64,000 nucleotides of DNA from NCBI RefSeq assembly GCF_016086655.4, contig NC_052131.2, positions 34,163,705 through 34,227,704 of the forward strand. The letters are read 5' to 3'. Source of the stretch: Lepeophtheirus salmonis (lineage: Eukaryota; Arthropoda; Copepoda; Siphonostomatoida; Caligidae). How positions within the stretch are numbered: position 1 is the first letter of the stretch; the number at the start of each line of letters is the position of its first letter. Shown in pieces: positions 37,262 through 49,480 of this stretch. The position numbers and the translations under genes are program-made. Under the pieces are notes generated by a model. That model ran no database searches. It saw nothing but the letters and a program-made list of their open reading frames with translations, and was not told the origin of the DNA.

Positions 37262-37594
37262 ACAGGGTAAAAGCCCATTCCACGATGGGAAACAAGGTTC
37301 CATAGAACCTCAAAACAAAAATAACAAACTTGGAGTCAAAAAGCCTAGCTCCATAAGAAATAACAATCAGAAAGTGCAACTCTCTACACATGAAAAAACT
37401 GAAAATCAAGCACCTCGAAGTAAGAAACTAGAGAGTGAGGTTCATTCTAACGAGATTCCTCCATCCAAAGGGTATCATAGCTCAAAGAAGGAGTCTGTTG
37501 TGCAACAAAAGTTTCCACAATCAAAGCCTATGTGAAAATTTCTAAATGCATAAATTGCCAAGGAGGCCACAGAAATCACGATTGTAAGGAAAAA
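37262..37594 (+). pseudogene. Possible retroelement Gag-like relic with zinc knuckle
   Basis: An open frame without a start Met (37262-37532) encodes a Lys-, Ser- and Asn-rich, probably disordered stretch (PQNKNNKLGVKKPSSIRNNN and similar), unlike the Phe/Leu/Ile noise elsewhere. Right after its stop, another frame reads KISKCINCQGGHRNHDCKEK before a stop at about 37592. C-x2-C-x3-H-x4-C is a nucleic-acid-binding zinc knuckle; this spacing occurs in Pao/BEL-type retrotransposon Gag proteins, which suggests a frameshifted Gag remnant. No protease, reverse transcriptase or LTR is seen nearby. The knuckle is short enough to be chance, so confidence is limited. Confidence 0.4.
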
Positions 37595-39699
37595 TAGTAC
37601 TCATATCGCCCTTGTTGAGTGGAGCAAAGTATTAAAAATACTGCACATATACTATGTACAGATCTTATCCACCACAGAATTCTCCACAAAACCGTTGAAG
37701 GTAGCCACTACATCAACAAAAGAGCAGTGATCTATGTCAGTAATTACGCTACGGAATAATACATCCGAAGGGTTATCTTGAACGATAAACCTCTCTCGCC
37801 AGTCTCATGGAGCGAGGGGAGCAAATGAGAGAGGAATATGAAATATAAAAATTTTCCATATATATTTGGAGATAAAGTTGAAAAATCTAATTTTTGCAGA
37901 AAAAAAATTTTTTGGAGAAAAAAATTCAAATATTTAATAAAATTTTAACTTTTAAATTTTGGAAAAAATTAATTTATAAATTTTCTAGTAAAAGCACAAA
38001 TTCCTTAATTTAGGAGGGGGCTCTACAGCCCGTCTATCCCAACCCTGTGGACGCCACTGATTTCTTGGAGTGTTATCTTTTATATTATTAAAGCCAAATT
38101 TGTTTGTAACTCATGACAATGCCGAGCACTACCATTAGTTTACTAATATTTAGAGAAATAATGTACATGTTCAATTCTTTTCTGTAATATCTGTTCGTTT
38201 CTCTTTGAAAATTTCAAGGCTTTTTGTGTTAAAGTTAAATATTTATATAATTCAATGGAAGGCGTTATCCCTCAAAATTTAGAAATCAACCAGCTCTACT
38301 CTACAGTACCGATATACGAAATAACACTATTTGTATAGGAAAGTTACTTTACACATCATTGAATATATATTATATGAATATAAAAAGAAACAGAAAAAAA
38401 ATATCCTTATAAAAAAATTATTTCTTATGAAGATATAAATCAAAGACTTACTTAATGGAAAAAGTACTTCTTGTAAAGAGGGGAGAAAGATATAAAACAT
38501 AAAAATGAATAGGAAATTAGTTTTCGAGCGTAAAGAAAGATTATGTTACAATTATATAATTTATTATTATTTGATTAAAAATAAATATTCAACTTTTATA
38601 TATTAATTATTCTATGATATACTATTTTTATTTTAAAAAGGATAATATTGCTAATTAATTTATTGAATCAAAAATGGTTTTTTTGTGTCTATTGAAACAA
38701 TTATCAACACAGCTGGGCTTGGTGTGGACACAACATAAAAGGTGAGATACTGCATCTCAAAGTTATAAACCAAGTCACAAAATGAAGACCACGATATCAA
38801 TATTTGTAGAAGTTAGTGGTTGTAGGGACACTTTTTCCGCTAGGAAGGTTGAATATTACCCTGCCATTAACTACTGAATTAACAAGATAAAGATTTCAAA
38901 GGCAAGAAAAGTTACAAAAGGCATTAGTTGTATTAATCATTATATGTCTCAAATAACAGAATTGTTTCATGGGGATCACCTAATTATTAACTAAAATGTT
39001 TATTTATGTACGTTATATCTCTAGAACAAATAAAGTTTAAAAAAATACTAAGGTAAATTTACACAAAGAAATGAGAATAGCCAAAAGTATAAACAAATTA
39101 ATTAATTTCTTCTTAGTAATTGGGTAAATTTTGGAGCAATATTTAACAATATTGTAACTGAGGTTCATTTAGACATAATAAAATAAAAACAGAATTAGTT
39201 AAATTAATTATAAAATATTTTTAGAAATTTAGTAACGATCATTTTTTGAAATATGCATTTATTCTCAAATAAAAATTTCCCTACCTATGATTAGGAAAAT
39301 ATATGGCTTTATTATTAATTAAATATTTCATTAGTGTAATTCTATATATTTCAAATAAATTACCTCTTTTCTACAAGAATCAATAAACTTTTTATTATTC
39401 ATAAAAAAATATTAATTACATCCTACTAGGAAAACACTTATTGAATGAAACCACTAAAGAAATTCATTAAAATTATAAATATTAAAATAAATACTAGAAG
39501 AACTATTCTTTAATTGTTTATGGTTTGGTTAACCCTCCGTAAGTTGATATTTTTGTACGCAATAAATGACCTGGGTTAAATGTTAAGTAAATTCACAATG
39601 ATGTTGTAAATTTTTTTAATATTTTCATAACTATTAAATCCAATTTGCACTCGAAAATATCAAACAAATCTTCTAAGAAATATAAATTACTATTAACAA
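37595..39699. other. AT-rich stretch, no gene seen
   Basis: No gene is supported. A GC-richer patch (GGAGGGGGCTCTACAGCCCG) lies at about 38013-38032. Confidence 0.45.
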
Positions 39700-39990
39700 A
39701 TTGTAGGTAAAAAAATTATATCCTCAATTTTGATGAGGTTAAGTAGGATACAAAAAATAACAGTAAATACTATATAATAATAACGCATATATCTTAATTC
39801 GAAAACAAATAAATAGAAAAAGCAAAATAACGACTTATTAACAAACAAATTAATCAAATGCTATATAAATAAAAATATATTATTAATGACGTTTCAATAG
39901 AATATATTTAAAAATCTAAATATCAAATCTATTTTAAACAGATTTGAAGAAATTTTATAAAATTTGGTGTACAGAAATCATTATCACTAG
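39700..39990 (+). repeat. Dispersed repeat family B, weak copy
   Basis: It shares ATAACGACTTATTAACAAAC and AAATTAATCAAATGC with the B family, then TTTTATAAAATTTGGTGTA, which resembles the TTTATAAAACTTAGGGTGTA of the 51 kb copy. The central block is degraded. Confidence 0.45.
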
Positions 39991-40694
39991 TGTAGAGTTA
40001 AAAGCTTGCATTTACTCTAACTGATGGACTCTATTTTTGGTCTTTTTCTAAGTTAGAGAAAAGAACAACAAGTACCATTGAACAAAACTATTGGTCTTAC
40101 CATTATTTTTGATGGTGCATCAAATTGTTAAATTGGAGATTAAAGGGTACATTTTAAGGGTAATGAATATTATTTGTAAAATTCCTGTAAATTTTTTCAT
40201 GGAATTTTAAGGGGATTAACTCTCATTGAAGGAGTAATTTAGTTGGAATAGGATGAAGACTATGAAGACTTTTTACTTAAAAAAGTTCTTATTTACCTAT
40301 TTTGTATAATATTATTATATATCAACTAATAATTTATCCCGGATATATGTACATGCATACATAAATAAATAATAGGCTATTAAATAGAAGGGAATACTGA
40401 TTGTAAGCACATTAACTATTTGATATACCATATTAAGGTACATTAAAATCTGATGTTAAGCTGAACGTGAGTCTTTGTTGTCGTTAATAAGGGTTTGGAC
40501 TGTTTTTTTATTATTGGAATTATTGTCCTACAATAATTTAATAATATGTAGGTTAATGAATATATAAATTTTGAAGTTATTCATATAGTTTTTAAGATTA
40601 AAACATCATGGTAGAAAAAATGAAGATATTGGTATGAAGACAATGATTATATGAAGTAACCAAAGTTGTTTCGTTTGATATTTTATAACACATT
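39991..40694. other. AT-rich stretch, no gene seen
   Basis: No feature is recognised. Confidence 0.45.
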
Positions 40695-41000
40695 TTATTA
40701 AATGAGTTATGTTCAAAAGTGGACATATTTACGACACTTCTCTGGGATGTATACCCAACCCAAAAAACCGAAATATCCTCAATAGCCTTGTTCTACTTTC
40801 TATGTAAATTCTAAAATACCTACGCCAACGAAGTCATAGGAATATTAATCCTAAGCATTGAAACTGATTTTTATCAAACTTAGTACGAAGATTATATATG
40901 GTCACATTAAGAGGCCATTAAATTTTGATAAGTCAAGGTTAAAGGTCAAATCGTAAAATGGCACAATCGACCTTAATTTTTGAAAATTTGGGATAAGTAA
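40695..41000 (+). repeat. Dispersed repeat family H, copy 1
   Basis: It contains TATCAAACTTAGT, TATATATGGTCA, GCCATTAAATTTTG and the reiterated AAGGTTAAAGGTCAAAT. The copy at 52190-52450 shows TATCAAATTTAGT, CATATATGGTAA, ACCATTAAACAT and GGTTAAGGTCA with similar spacing. No coding frame. Confidence 0.5.
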
Positions 41001-41329
41001 CTCAATTACATTTTAGGCACAAGTTTTTCTGTTCTACCGAGTGCCCATCTAGTTTATTATATGATGCATTTGTAGGCTACATATCTACGTTTAGTGCTCA
41101 CGGGATTTTGTTTTGTACAAGTGTATCTTGTTGTTGTTGACAGCGTTACCTTACTTAAACAAAAATTTATGCTTCAATTTGGTGTCTCCTGACAATTTTT
41201 CTGCAGTTAGTACGATATATAGCGTGTGTAAAAGATGGACCTAGTATAATGAAAATAGTCTATATTTTAAATTTTTGAAATCTATATATCGAAAAATATA
41301 GACCAAGGGAGTAAAAATATAAGTAGGCT

Positions 41330-41480
41330 TTATAGCCTTGATACTTTAACAGACAATTACGTGGAATTTTGGTTTCTTCGAGTCCGACCGTCATGTACGT
41401 ACTGTTTTGATTGTCTTGGAGGTAAACATTTATGCGGGATCAATCCATTCAAAATAATAGATTTATTTTTATTACGGCTC
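41330..41480 (+). repeat. Dispersed repeat family F, right-part copy
   Basis: GAGTCCGACCGTCATGTACG followed by TTTTGATTGTC and AATAATAGATTTAT aligns with GAGTCTGACCGTCATGTAAG, TTTGATTGTC and AATAATAGATTTAT at 55180-55280. Confidence 0.7.
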
Positions 41481-42189
41481 ATATATTCATATATTATTGT
41501 CATAACGACGGCTCAACCATTTTAGGTACAATCATGTGAATATGTATGTACATAAAAATATTTTATCAAATACTTATTTGACAAAAAAATATATATATTT
41601 ATAAATAGAAAAATGACTAGGTATCATACTAAACACATTTAACACAAGTCGACATATATATATTTAAAAGAATATTAACAGTTAAAATGAATAACTCGAA
41701 GAGACAAACTTGACTTAAGGAAGACAAATTAAATTTATCTTTATCCTTGCGTTGAATGTTCGATGGCGGGTGATATTTGTACCTAGTTTTATCTTATTTA
41801 TGTCACAAATTTGGCCTGTTTCCTTTTTTCAATCTTCTTTTCATTTAAACCTTGTCTTTGTTGTACCTTATCTTTGGGTATCATGGACAAATCAACATTC
41901 AAAAAATAAATATAGAGGACGAGTATACAAACCAAAAGCTGATAAAAAATACAAAGGAGCGGTTAATATTTTGAAGATGCAATTGTATTTGCAAAAAAAA
42001 AAAAAAAAAAAACCCGATAGCTTTCTTTTCTAATCTTAAAATTGTTGTTTTTTCTCCATGTTTTGACCGTCCCTAGATTAATAATATATATCTAGGACTG
42101 AAAATCCTAATAATGTGCGAGTTTTTGTTTTTTGCTGTTATAAACTTGAACAGTATTTTTTAATTTTCTAAAGCTGTTAGGATTATTTT
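41481..42189. other. Noncoding stretch
   Basis: A long A run lies at 41993-42011 inside a 93-codon frame (41752-42033) that ends in poly-Lys and shows no domain. The A run could be the tail of an inserted retrocopy, but no parent is recognised. Confidence 0.4.
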
Positions 42190-42485
42190 TCATTCTTACA
42201 GAAAGAACGAATTAGTGCAAAGTGTAACCACGAGTAACACAGATACATTATTAGAGGAGTTTTAAGTGTTGGACTTAGAGCAGAATTGAGGATCCAAAAA
42301 GGAGTAATTCTGACTTCATAAGAAGCAATACGTGTGTTACGTTACATACTTAATTAAATGTCATGACAGCTAAACTGATTTCCTTTAGAACATTCTGAAC
42401 ATGGTTGATATTTTTGATATATTTTTACGTAATAAAAATACCCACAATTTACAACCTTATAAATAGATTAATTTAGTGGATAGGT
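42190..42485 (+). repeat. Dispersed repeat family A copy
   Basis: It contains GAGGAGTTTTAAGTG, TTAGAGCAGAATTGAGGATC, AAAAGGAGTAATTCTGAC, TGTCATGACAGCTAA and ACATTCTGAACATGGTTGAT, in family order. Confidence 0.6.
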
Positions 42486-42641
42486 TGTAGTATTAAATAC
42501 TTTTATTTAAATGTTTTATTTTTGAAATGTAATATAAATATTTCTTTAAAAAAATTGTTATTATGAATTTTCTTTATATTTTTTATGAAGTAAATAGAAA
42601 GACATACATTTTCGAATTTTACAACATCATTATCACCGAGA

Positions 42642-42875
42642 TTAATAGTCAAAAAAATACATTGTATCAAAGTTAAACATGTTGGACCACGATGGTCCGT
42701 TTGAGAGTCCCTCAATGTTTGTCCCTTTTCGAAAGATCCTTTCCAACTTCAGTGCGACATAACTCCGCTCAGAGTTAATTGACTTCATAATGGTATCCCT
42801 CAAAATACTCCCTTGCATTTGTGAAAAAGAGTAATGAAAACATGATTGCAAAATATTAAAAACTGCAAGTTTCAT
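42642..42875 (-). other. Unassigned 77-codon open frame
   Basis: From ATG 42875 on the minus strand this frame contains QMQGSILRDTIMKSINSERS and YVALKLERIFRKG, of more protein-like composition than most frames here, and the DNA is less AT-rich. There is no known domain and no flanking exon could be recognised. It could be a repeat-derived or exon-like fragment; I do not assign a function. Confidence 0.25.
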
Positions 42876-43030
42876 TTGCCAATTTTTGTTAGAGCTTTAA
42901 ACTATTAATACACTATAAGTTTGAAAAAAATGATGAGAGTGAAATCTTGGTGGAATCCCCTTCATTTATGTCTTTAATTCAAAAAGGTCATACTTGCAAT
43001 AATAGCAAAGTACTTGTAAATTTAAAAAAA

Positions 43031-43689
43031 TACAGAGTGGGACTTATAATTCCGGAACAAGTTTATACCTTAATATCATGGGACCCCTGAGATTATGGCT
43101 ATGAAAGTGTGTCAAGAGATTCAGCTGACTAAATTGTATAATTGAAACAACTTGTTGCAATCACTGTATCTTTCTGTGAATGGCTCTTGCCCAAGGATTC
43201 AAATAATTGATGTTAATGGATAGTTTGTCTTATTATAATTTTAAATTGGTGCAGTTTGTCCAAATTGGGTAGTTAGATCTGGATTTAACACGGAAACCCC
43301 GATTTTTTTTTCTAGGGCTTTAAGTTTTGGGCAAATATTCTGTGGTGTCCTCGCTCTCTAGATCTGAACCCTTGGACAACTATGTGTAAAGTGTCATGGG
43401 AGAGTCCATTAAACGTGCACATAATATAGTAGAATCCTTGCAGGCTTCCATTCTCAAAGCAGTGACCAGCATGGACATTGAGTTCCGTATCAAGAGCTGG
43501 GCCAGGTTAAAGACCAGGTTGGAGGCTGGGGTTGAAGCTGGAGCTGTTTTGCTTGAGTGATTGACTTTACTATGAACCCCCGTCATTTAAGAGTAAAAGA
43601 TTTTGAATTGCTGAAATATTTTTGGAAAATAAATTGTAATATGCATTATCCTTACGTTTTCTAAATTTAAAAACACAACTCTCTATGTA
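43031..43689 (+). mobile_element. Probable internally deleted mariner-type element
   Basis: The left end TACAGAGTGGGACTTATAAT and the reverse complement of the right end TACATAGAGAGTTGTGTTTT are a loose match, with TA at both edges. The transposase remnants inside are clear, so the limits are plausible although the terminal match is weak. Size is about 660 bases. Confidence 0.55.
43090..43561 (+). pseudogene. Mariner-type transposase relic, ends only
   Basis: An N-terminal remnant reads EIMAMKVCQEIQLTKLYN near 43090-43145, a possible start of the first helix-turn-helix. The middle is missing or unreadable. From about 43325 it reads WANILWCPRSLDLNP, after which a one-base shift breaks the expected final Leu-Asp. 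The C-terminal part continues in frames as VESLQASI and KAVTSMDIEF with a closing LEAGVEAGAVLLE-like end at TGA 43559-43561. The minus-strand frame at 43380-43586 is only its shadow. Dead copy, family firm, subfamily unknown. Confidence 0.75.
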
Positions 43690-46469
43690 TTTAATTTAGA
43701 TTATTTCGTTGGCAAACAGTAATGAGGGAAAAAATAAACACCATTTTTTTATTGAGTGTTTTATTTCGAGTGAAAGTTTAAAAAGAAGCCCTTATACTAT
43801 TTTAGTGAGGAAGTTATAGTTATATTTATTTATGTAAATATATACACCTTTGTAAAACCTTATACAAATAGTAAATATACATTAAATGAAACTTTCAAGT
43901 TTTTAAATGTAGCATTAAAACTTTTATTTCCCTATTTTTAAATAAAATTTAAGTCAATTTAATCACTTTTTACAGATGTTTCCTGCTATTGTAAGGCAAA
44001 CATATTTTTTAATCCTCCAATACTTATTTGGGGTTTTACCTTTACTTTCCTCGCGCGTATTATATATATAAATGGGCACTTACTTCAAACACCGACTATT
44101 TTATTAGAAAATATATTACGTTAAGGCTTTCTTTAAGTTGGATTGCCGTAGTCTTATGATTTTTTTCTTTTTAAGGACGTCTTTTTTCCCTTCCCTTGAT
44201 TGCTGGTCACAGCTAATCTAATCAAACGGCAGGGCAGAAAAGTATCTCTTTTCTAAACTTTTCGTCTCATAAGAGAGTAACAAAAAAAAAATTGTAAGCT
44301 CTGTGTCTGTGTATGCTTTTTTAGAGTAATTATATGAAAGTTTTAATTTTTTAAGTAGCTCTATGTAGTCGTTTAATTAGTCAAGTTTGAAAAGAGTTTA
44401 ATTATCAGAAGTTTTAAATTTTTGTTTCCATTATTATTTTTTTTATTTCTATTATTATTTTTTGATTTTTCAAATATATTAGTAGTTATATTACTCTTTT
44501 ATATACGAATAATTTATGAATAAATATTAGGTTCTAAAAAAAAATCATATATAGGCACAAAAATATAGATTGACGTAATTTAATCATTATAAGATATATA
44601 AAACAAAGACAACCCAACCCAGCTATGTGTCCAACAATTTATAAACTTACAAATTTATGACAACTTTTGCAATAAATAAATCAAGATATAAATCAGATGA
44701 TTCAATGTTATTTTTGAATAAGATAAGTGAAAGAAAGATACGAAGTTAAAAGTCAATTAGTTGTCTAAAAAACCCCATTTAGATATATGGAATATTTTGA
44801 ATTCGTTTTATAAAAGAGTTGTATAAGTCTGCTTATATATTAAAATATTCCATGCCATACTTTGTTGCTAAATAATACTGATGCTATGAAAATTTTAGCA
44901 AACTTTATACGAATGTATAAATTGGTAAACCTATTACTGACTGACGTACTTTGAGAAATGTACAAAACATTAATTTGAAGTGACTAATCTTTTTTCGTAA
45001 ATTATTTACAATGTTTCAAATTGTCTTACTTAGTTAATAATATATGATTTAAGACATTATATTGTATTCTTTATTTTTAGAGTATTTGAACAGTGACTAC
45101 ATGAAGTTTGATATTGTTCATAATGTCAAATCAAATCGATAAATCATTATTGGGCCTCAAAATAGACCTCATCAAGCGTACCATGTGAAATACTTCAAGG
45201 TTGACACGAAAAATGTTTGATAAATGTGTAAAAACGGACCTAATTCAAAAGAAAACTGAATAGATACATAAAAGAGGTAAAGTAGGCGTTCATTCCCGGC
45301 CCATTATTTTTCAACATCGTCTACTTGTAACTTTACACACTTCTCCGTACGATGCTCCCTTCTCTATAACCTGTCTGTAATTTTGATACTAGAAGTGTAT
45401 AATGCAAAAAGGGGACTATGTTTGAAACTAAAATACAAAAATCATAATTTATTTCTCATATCAATTCACTCAAACGACTGTTACATAAAAACTGCGCACC
45501 ATTAATTGTCAAAACTTTGGGAAGTAAATGTCAACAGAAGTTAGATAGATGTATTTTGCTTGTATTTACTAGTGCTTCTTTCTACAAGATTGAGGTTGGA
45601 AACTTTTCAGACCACCCTCATATATGAATGTAGTTGTCAAAAGATTTGTGAAACGAAATTGTACTCTAGCTACTTATACATCCATATAGGATTAAGATTA
45701 CAAAGTAGCTTTATCATGTTATTAACCCAACCCATATTTCAATATGACATTCTTTTGAAATCAAATAAGTTATTCAAGATCAATTAAAATGGATTTTCGC
45801 CCTGGATATGGGCACCTACTTTGAGAAACACAGGGGCAAATAAGAAATACTTTAACTACACATGGGGGAGGGGGGTAGACATTAGGACACAAAATGCTGG
45901 TGGTCAAGTAATTTAAAAATTCAAATAAGTAATGTTATTCATAACTTATGTTTGTCTACTTGAATAGAATGTAAAAGTACATAATTTATTCTGGAACAAT
46001 AATTATAAAAAACTAAAGAACTTAAGAACGATTATTTTTTTTGGGTAGTCTTCTGGGTTTGATACGAAAAAAGTTTATGTTCATCAGAAATACTTCTAAA
46101 CAGGTATTGTGTACGGAAACAATCCCACAGTTACGCATCCTTTGAAGACAACCCACTAAATTGCAAAGATACCAAATAATCAGTAACAGTGAACAATCAA
46201 CAGATAGCTACGTAATAGTGCTCTCAGTATGGAGCTAAGCCAAATTTATAATTAATACATTTTTTGTAGATTTTTTTTGTCACAAAAAAAAGTTTATTAT
46301 TATAACCTTTTTAAATTTAACCCTGTTCAACCCCATGCCAATAAAATAACCTACTCCTAACTTAACTAAAGTAAAGATTGCTTAATACATGCACCAACTA
46401 CATAACAACTTTAAAATTACTTTACCTCCAAATAAATTAGTATTCTGCGTATTATTCAATGCTTCAATA
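43690..46469. other. AT-rich stretch, no gene seen
   Basis: No gene is supported in this 2.8 kb. Imperfect signals include an inverted pair (44787-44798 and 44842-44853, ATGGAATATTTT) and a G-rich patch (GGGGGAGGGGGG) at about 45864-45875. A 75-codon frame at 45560-45787 has no domain. Confidence 0.5.
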
Positions 46470-46665
46470 GAATACTCATAAGAGTTCATTTAAATTGCGG
46501 CAAAAAGTGTTTATTTGAATTGCAGCAATCCAAGATGAATTAACTGGTTAATGCAATTTCCCCTTCATGTTACTACCTGAAGAATTATTACACAGATTGA
46601 ATACTCAAGTGTTCATCCAAGACGAATTAACTGTCTAATACAATCTTCCCTTCACTTCTTACTTT
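46470..46665 (+). repeat. Diverged tandem duplication
   Basis: GAATACTCA ... CCAAGATGAATTAACTGG ... CCCTTCA (from 46470) is repeated as GAATACTCAAG ... CCAAGACGAATTAACTG ... CCCTTCA (from 46599). The first unit carries about 40 extra bases, which are themselves a short duplication around AATTGCGGCA and AATTGCAGCA. Confidence 0.7.
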
Positions 46666-49238
46666 TAATAGTCGATAGAGCTAGAAGAAAAAAAAACTGT
46701 TGCTAGGCAGCAAAAACGGAGGACGAAAATGAATATGTTTATTTTTGTATATATAAGATATTTTAATATCTCCATCCTGGTGAATAATTAAGTTATTACA
46801 AGATTTGTAAAGATACTATAATAAAATTTAGCTTATCCCTGAGATTAAATTACAGGATTATAACTAATTTAGATTATTGTAAATTCTAAGGATATACAAA
46901 TTAATTTTTAATTATTTGATTTTGTAGTTTGTCATAAAGTAGTTATTATGTTTAAAAAAATGATATATATTGGCTAAAAACAATAATTTAAAATATTTAC
47001 AGATCGGAAATTTTTTGCTCTGAATTAATCAAAAATAAACTTTGTTCAAACTTAACATATAATTTGTTAAAAGCTAATCTGGAACATAGCTATTTAAAAA
47101 GTATTCACATAACGTACACACAGTGACTACTACCTTGTTATTTAAAACAAAATGCATGAAAAATATGCTGTTTTTTTTCAACTAACATTTATTTTGGTAC
47201 AATGTTATTTAAAATAAACACAATAAACAAACAATCATAATAAAAAAATAGCAATTTAACAACTTGATTAAAAAAGTCAAAATATGTTAAAGATAAAATC
47301 ATTTACAAAAAAATTATACGGTGTAAATAAATATAGCCCATTGAACTATGTTTTCAAATAAACTTCATCATTTAAATATACGCAATAAGTAAACAATGAC
47401 GTAATATTTTTAAAATATAGATTAACATATATTTGATACATAAACATAATAGTGTATAAAAATCTCGAGTAGAAAAAACTCTCAATATATAATATTTTTT
47501 ACTTCATATACAGAGTCTAACAATACATGTACATAATTTGGTCTGTTATGCGATTTATAATTAAATTTATTGAAATTATCTAATAATTTTATTTATAGTC
47601 TATAACAATCTTTTACTTTATGAGACTTGAATTTAAAACAATATAGTTTTTCAAATATATATTATTCATAATGTTGTAACTTAATTATGAAGGGATATTC
47701 AGGCAACCTTAAAGTGTGATTGGCGATGCGTTCAAAGGATTACTTATCTGTATTGGTTTAACTTACTGGTAGTGAATTGGGATTTTTCGGCAAATACTTT
47801 TCAATTTTATACAAAAACATTATATCAGATTATATGAAATTATGTATTTATCTTTATAATGCCTTTTATATGATTTATTCACATAATTATCAATTTTAAA
47901 TGGAAGTTTAATTTATTTAATTAACTGTTTAAATAAAAAGTTTTTCCTTCGTTTCTCCTTTTAATTTTGTTGATTTTTCCTTTTTTCAATTTGAGGACTC
48001 AAATATAACTTTTTTTTTTTAAATAAAAAAAGATGCCTTTTATATTCTTTTTAATTGTTTTCATGATCTTTATTAGTATGCTCTTCTATGGTTCAAAGCA
48101 GCTGACTCTACGTATTAAGATTTTTATATTAAATTTTATCATTCAAGGGCTTTCGTTTAGAATTTGTATGAATTCATACATTGGCATTGATTAGATGACA
48201 AAATCATTGTATTCAATAATTAAAAACTATTCTCGAACTAATGTTTAGGAGTGGGTAACATAAAAATGCTTAAGACTAGCTTCCATTTGTTTAATTTTTC
48301 AAATTTGTATTTTTCCTTTTGTCAGTCAAGTTTGAGAGGGGATAAAAAAACATATTCGTGCTTAAGCTGTACTACCATAGTTACATAATTATAATATTAT
48401 AAGTTCTATTTTAAATAATAAACGCTAACTCGTCATAACTTGTGTCTACCAATTAGATGCACCAAATTGACATAATTTAATAAATTATTTATAGGTATTT
48501 GTATCAAAAACAAAAATTTACAATAATAATTACAAAATATATATGCGTTACGATTATTTTATAATAAGTATTTATTTTTCTCGACTGCTTATATTTATAC
48601 AAATATTTTATCATATCATTTGATATTTATAAATGCAAAATGAATGGAATTGTGTAAATGATACTAATCTAATTATGACCTAATTATTATAATCGATCAA
48701 CAGGGATTATCATTTAATTAACTAAGATTTATTTTAGAGCTTTATTTTTTACCCAGTTCACTAACTGTGTTATAAAAAGGTGTTCATAAAAGGAGTAAGA
48801 ACAGAAATATAAGATATTTACTTAAAAATACAAAATTAATCAATAATACATTTAAGAGAAAGTTGTTCTAGCTTGCATTATTGTTGACGAACCACATACC
48901 ATCAATGTAAATACAAGAAATTATTTTGTCTTGTGAATTATGCAGTAAGTATATTTCTATATTTAGTATTGATTGATGTACAAAAGAAAGAATAATTTGT
49001 TATGAAAATTAATTATTGGTTGAATTGATTTAAAAATATAAAGTTTTAAAATGATATTTTTTCTGTTTGAATATACATCTGAATGTAAGAACACAGAATA
49101 AAGAAAAACTTTTTATAATTTTTAGAGAAAAAAAATCGATGAGTCTTATAAATATTAAGTTATTAATATTTATGATATAATTTATCAATGTTAAAATGTT
49201 CTTCAACTATGTTAAACAGTATTTGTCTTTTTGTAGAG
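46666..49238. other. AT-rich stretch, no gene seen
   Basis: No gene or in-window repeat is recognised. Confidence 0.5.
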
Positions 49239-49458
49239 TTGTAGAAAGTGTGACTTAAAACACGTGCGATATTTTTTTATTGCCGGCAATCCTAACTGCG
49301 TTTTTTTATCTCCCATAGGTGTTATCCATCATATTTCTTTTATTTTCGAAGAGAAAACAACTACGTATAAAGTAATAAATACTTTATACGTAGCTTCTAC
49401 TAAAGATGTGGAAATGCACGCATTTTTAAGTGTACGAGGATACAATTTGCTTCTACAA
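49239..49458. mobile_element. Foldback or MITE-like element with central hairpin
   Basis: The outer words TTGTAGAA (49239) and TTCTACAA (ending 49458) are inverted. Further in, ACTTAAAACACGTGCGAT faces the inverse of ATGCACGCATTTTTAAGT. In the centre a perfect 14-base hairpin (CTACGTATAAAGTA, 49361-49374 and 49380-49393) has a 5-base loop. The arms are unequal in length. A 69-codon frame (49264-49473) crossing it is not supported as a gene. Confidence 0.5.
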
Positions 49459-49480
49459 GGTTTGACTACATAATTTTCTT

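Noticed and set aside
41993..42011. A run as the poly(A) tail of a processed pseudogene
   Set aside because: No recognisable parent coding sequence precedes it and no target-site duplication was seen; many A runs occur in this window.
43380..43586. 68-codon minus-strand frame
   Set aside because: Antisense shadow of the transposase C-terminal relic.
44787..44853. 12-base inverted repeat as a regulatory hairpin
   Set aside because: A/T-only arms of this length with a 43-base spacer are expected by chance in DNA this AT-rich.
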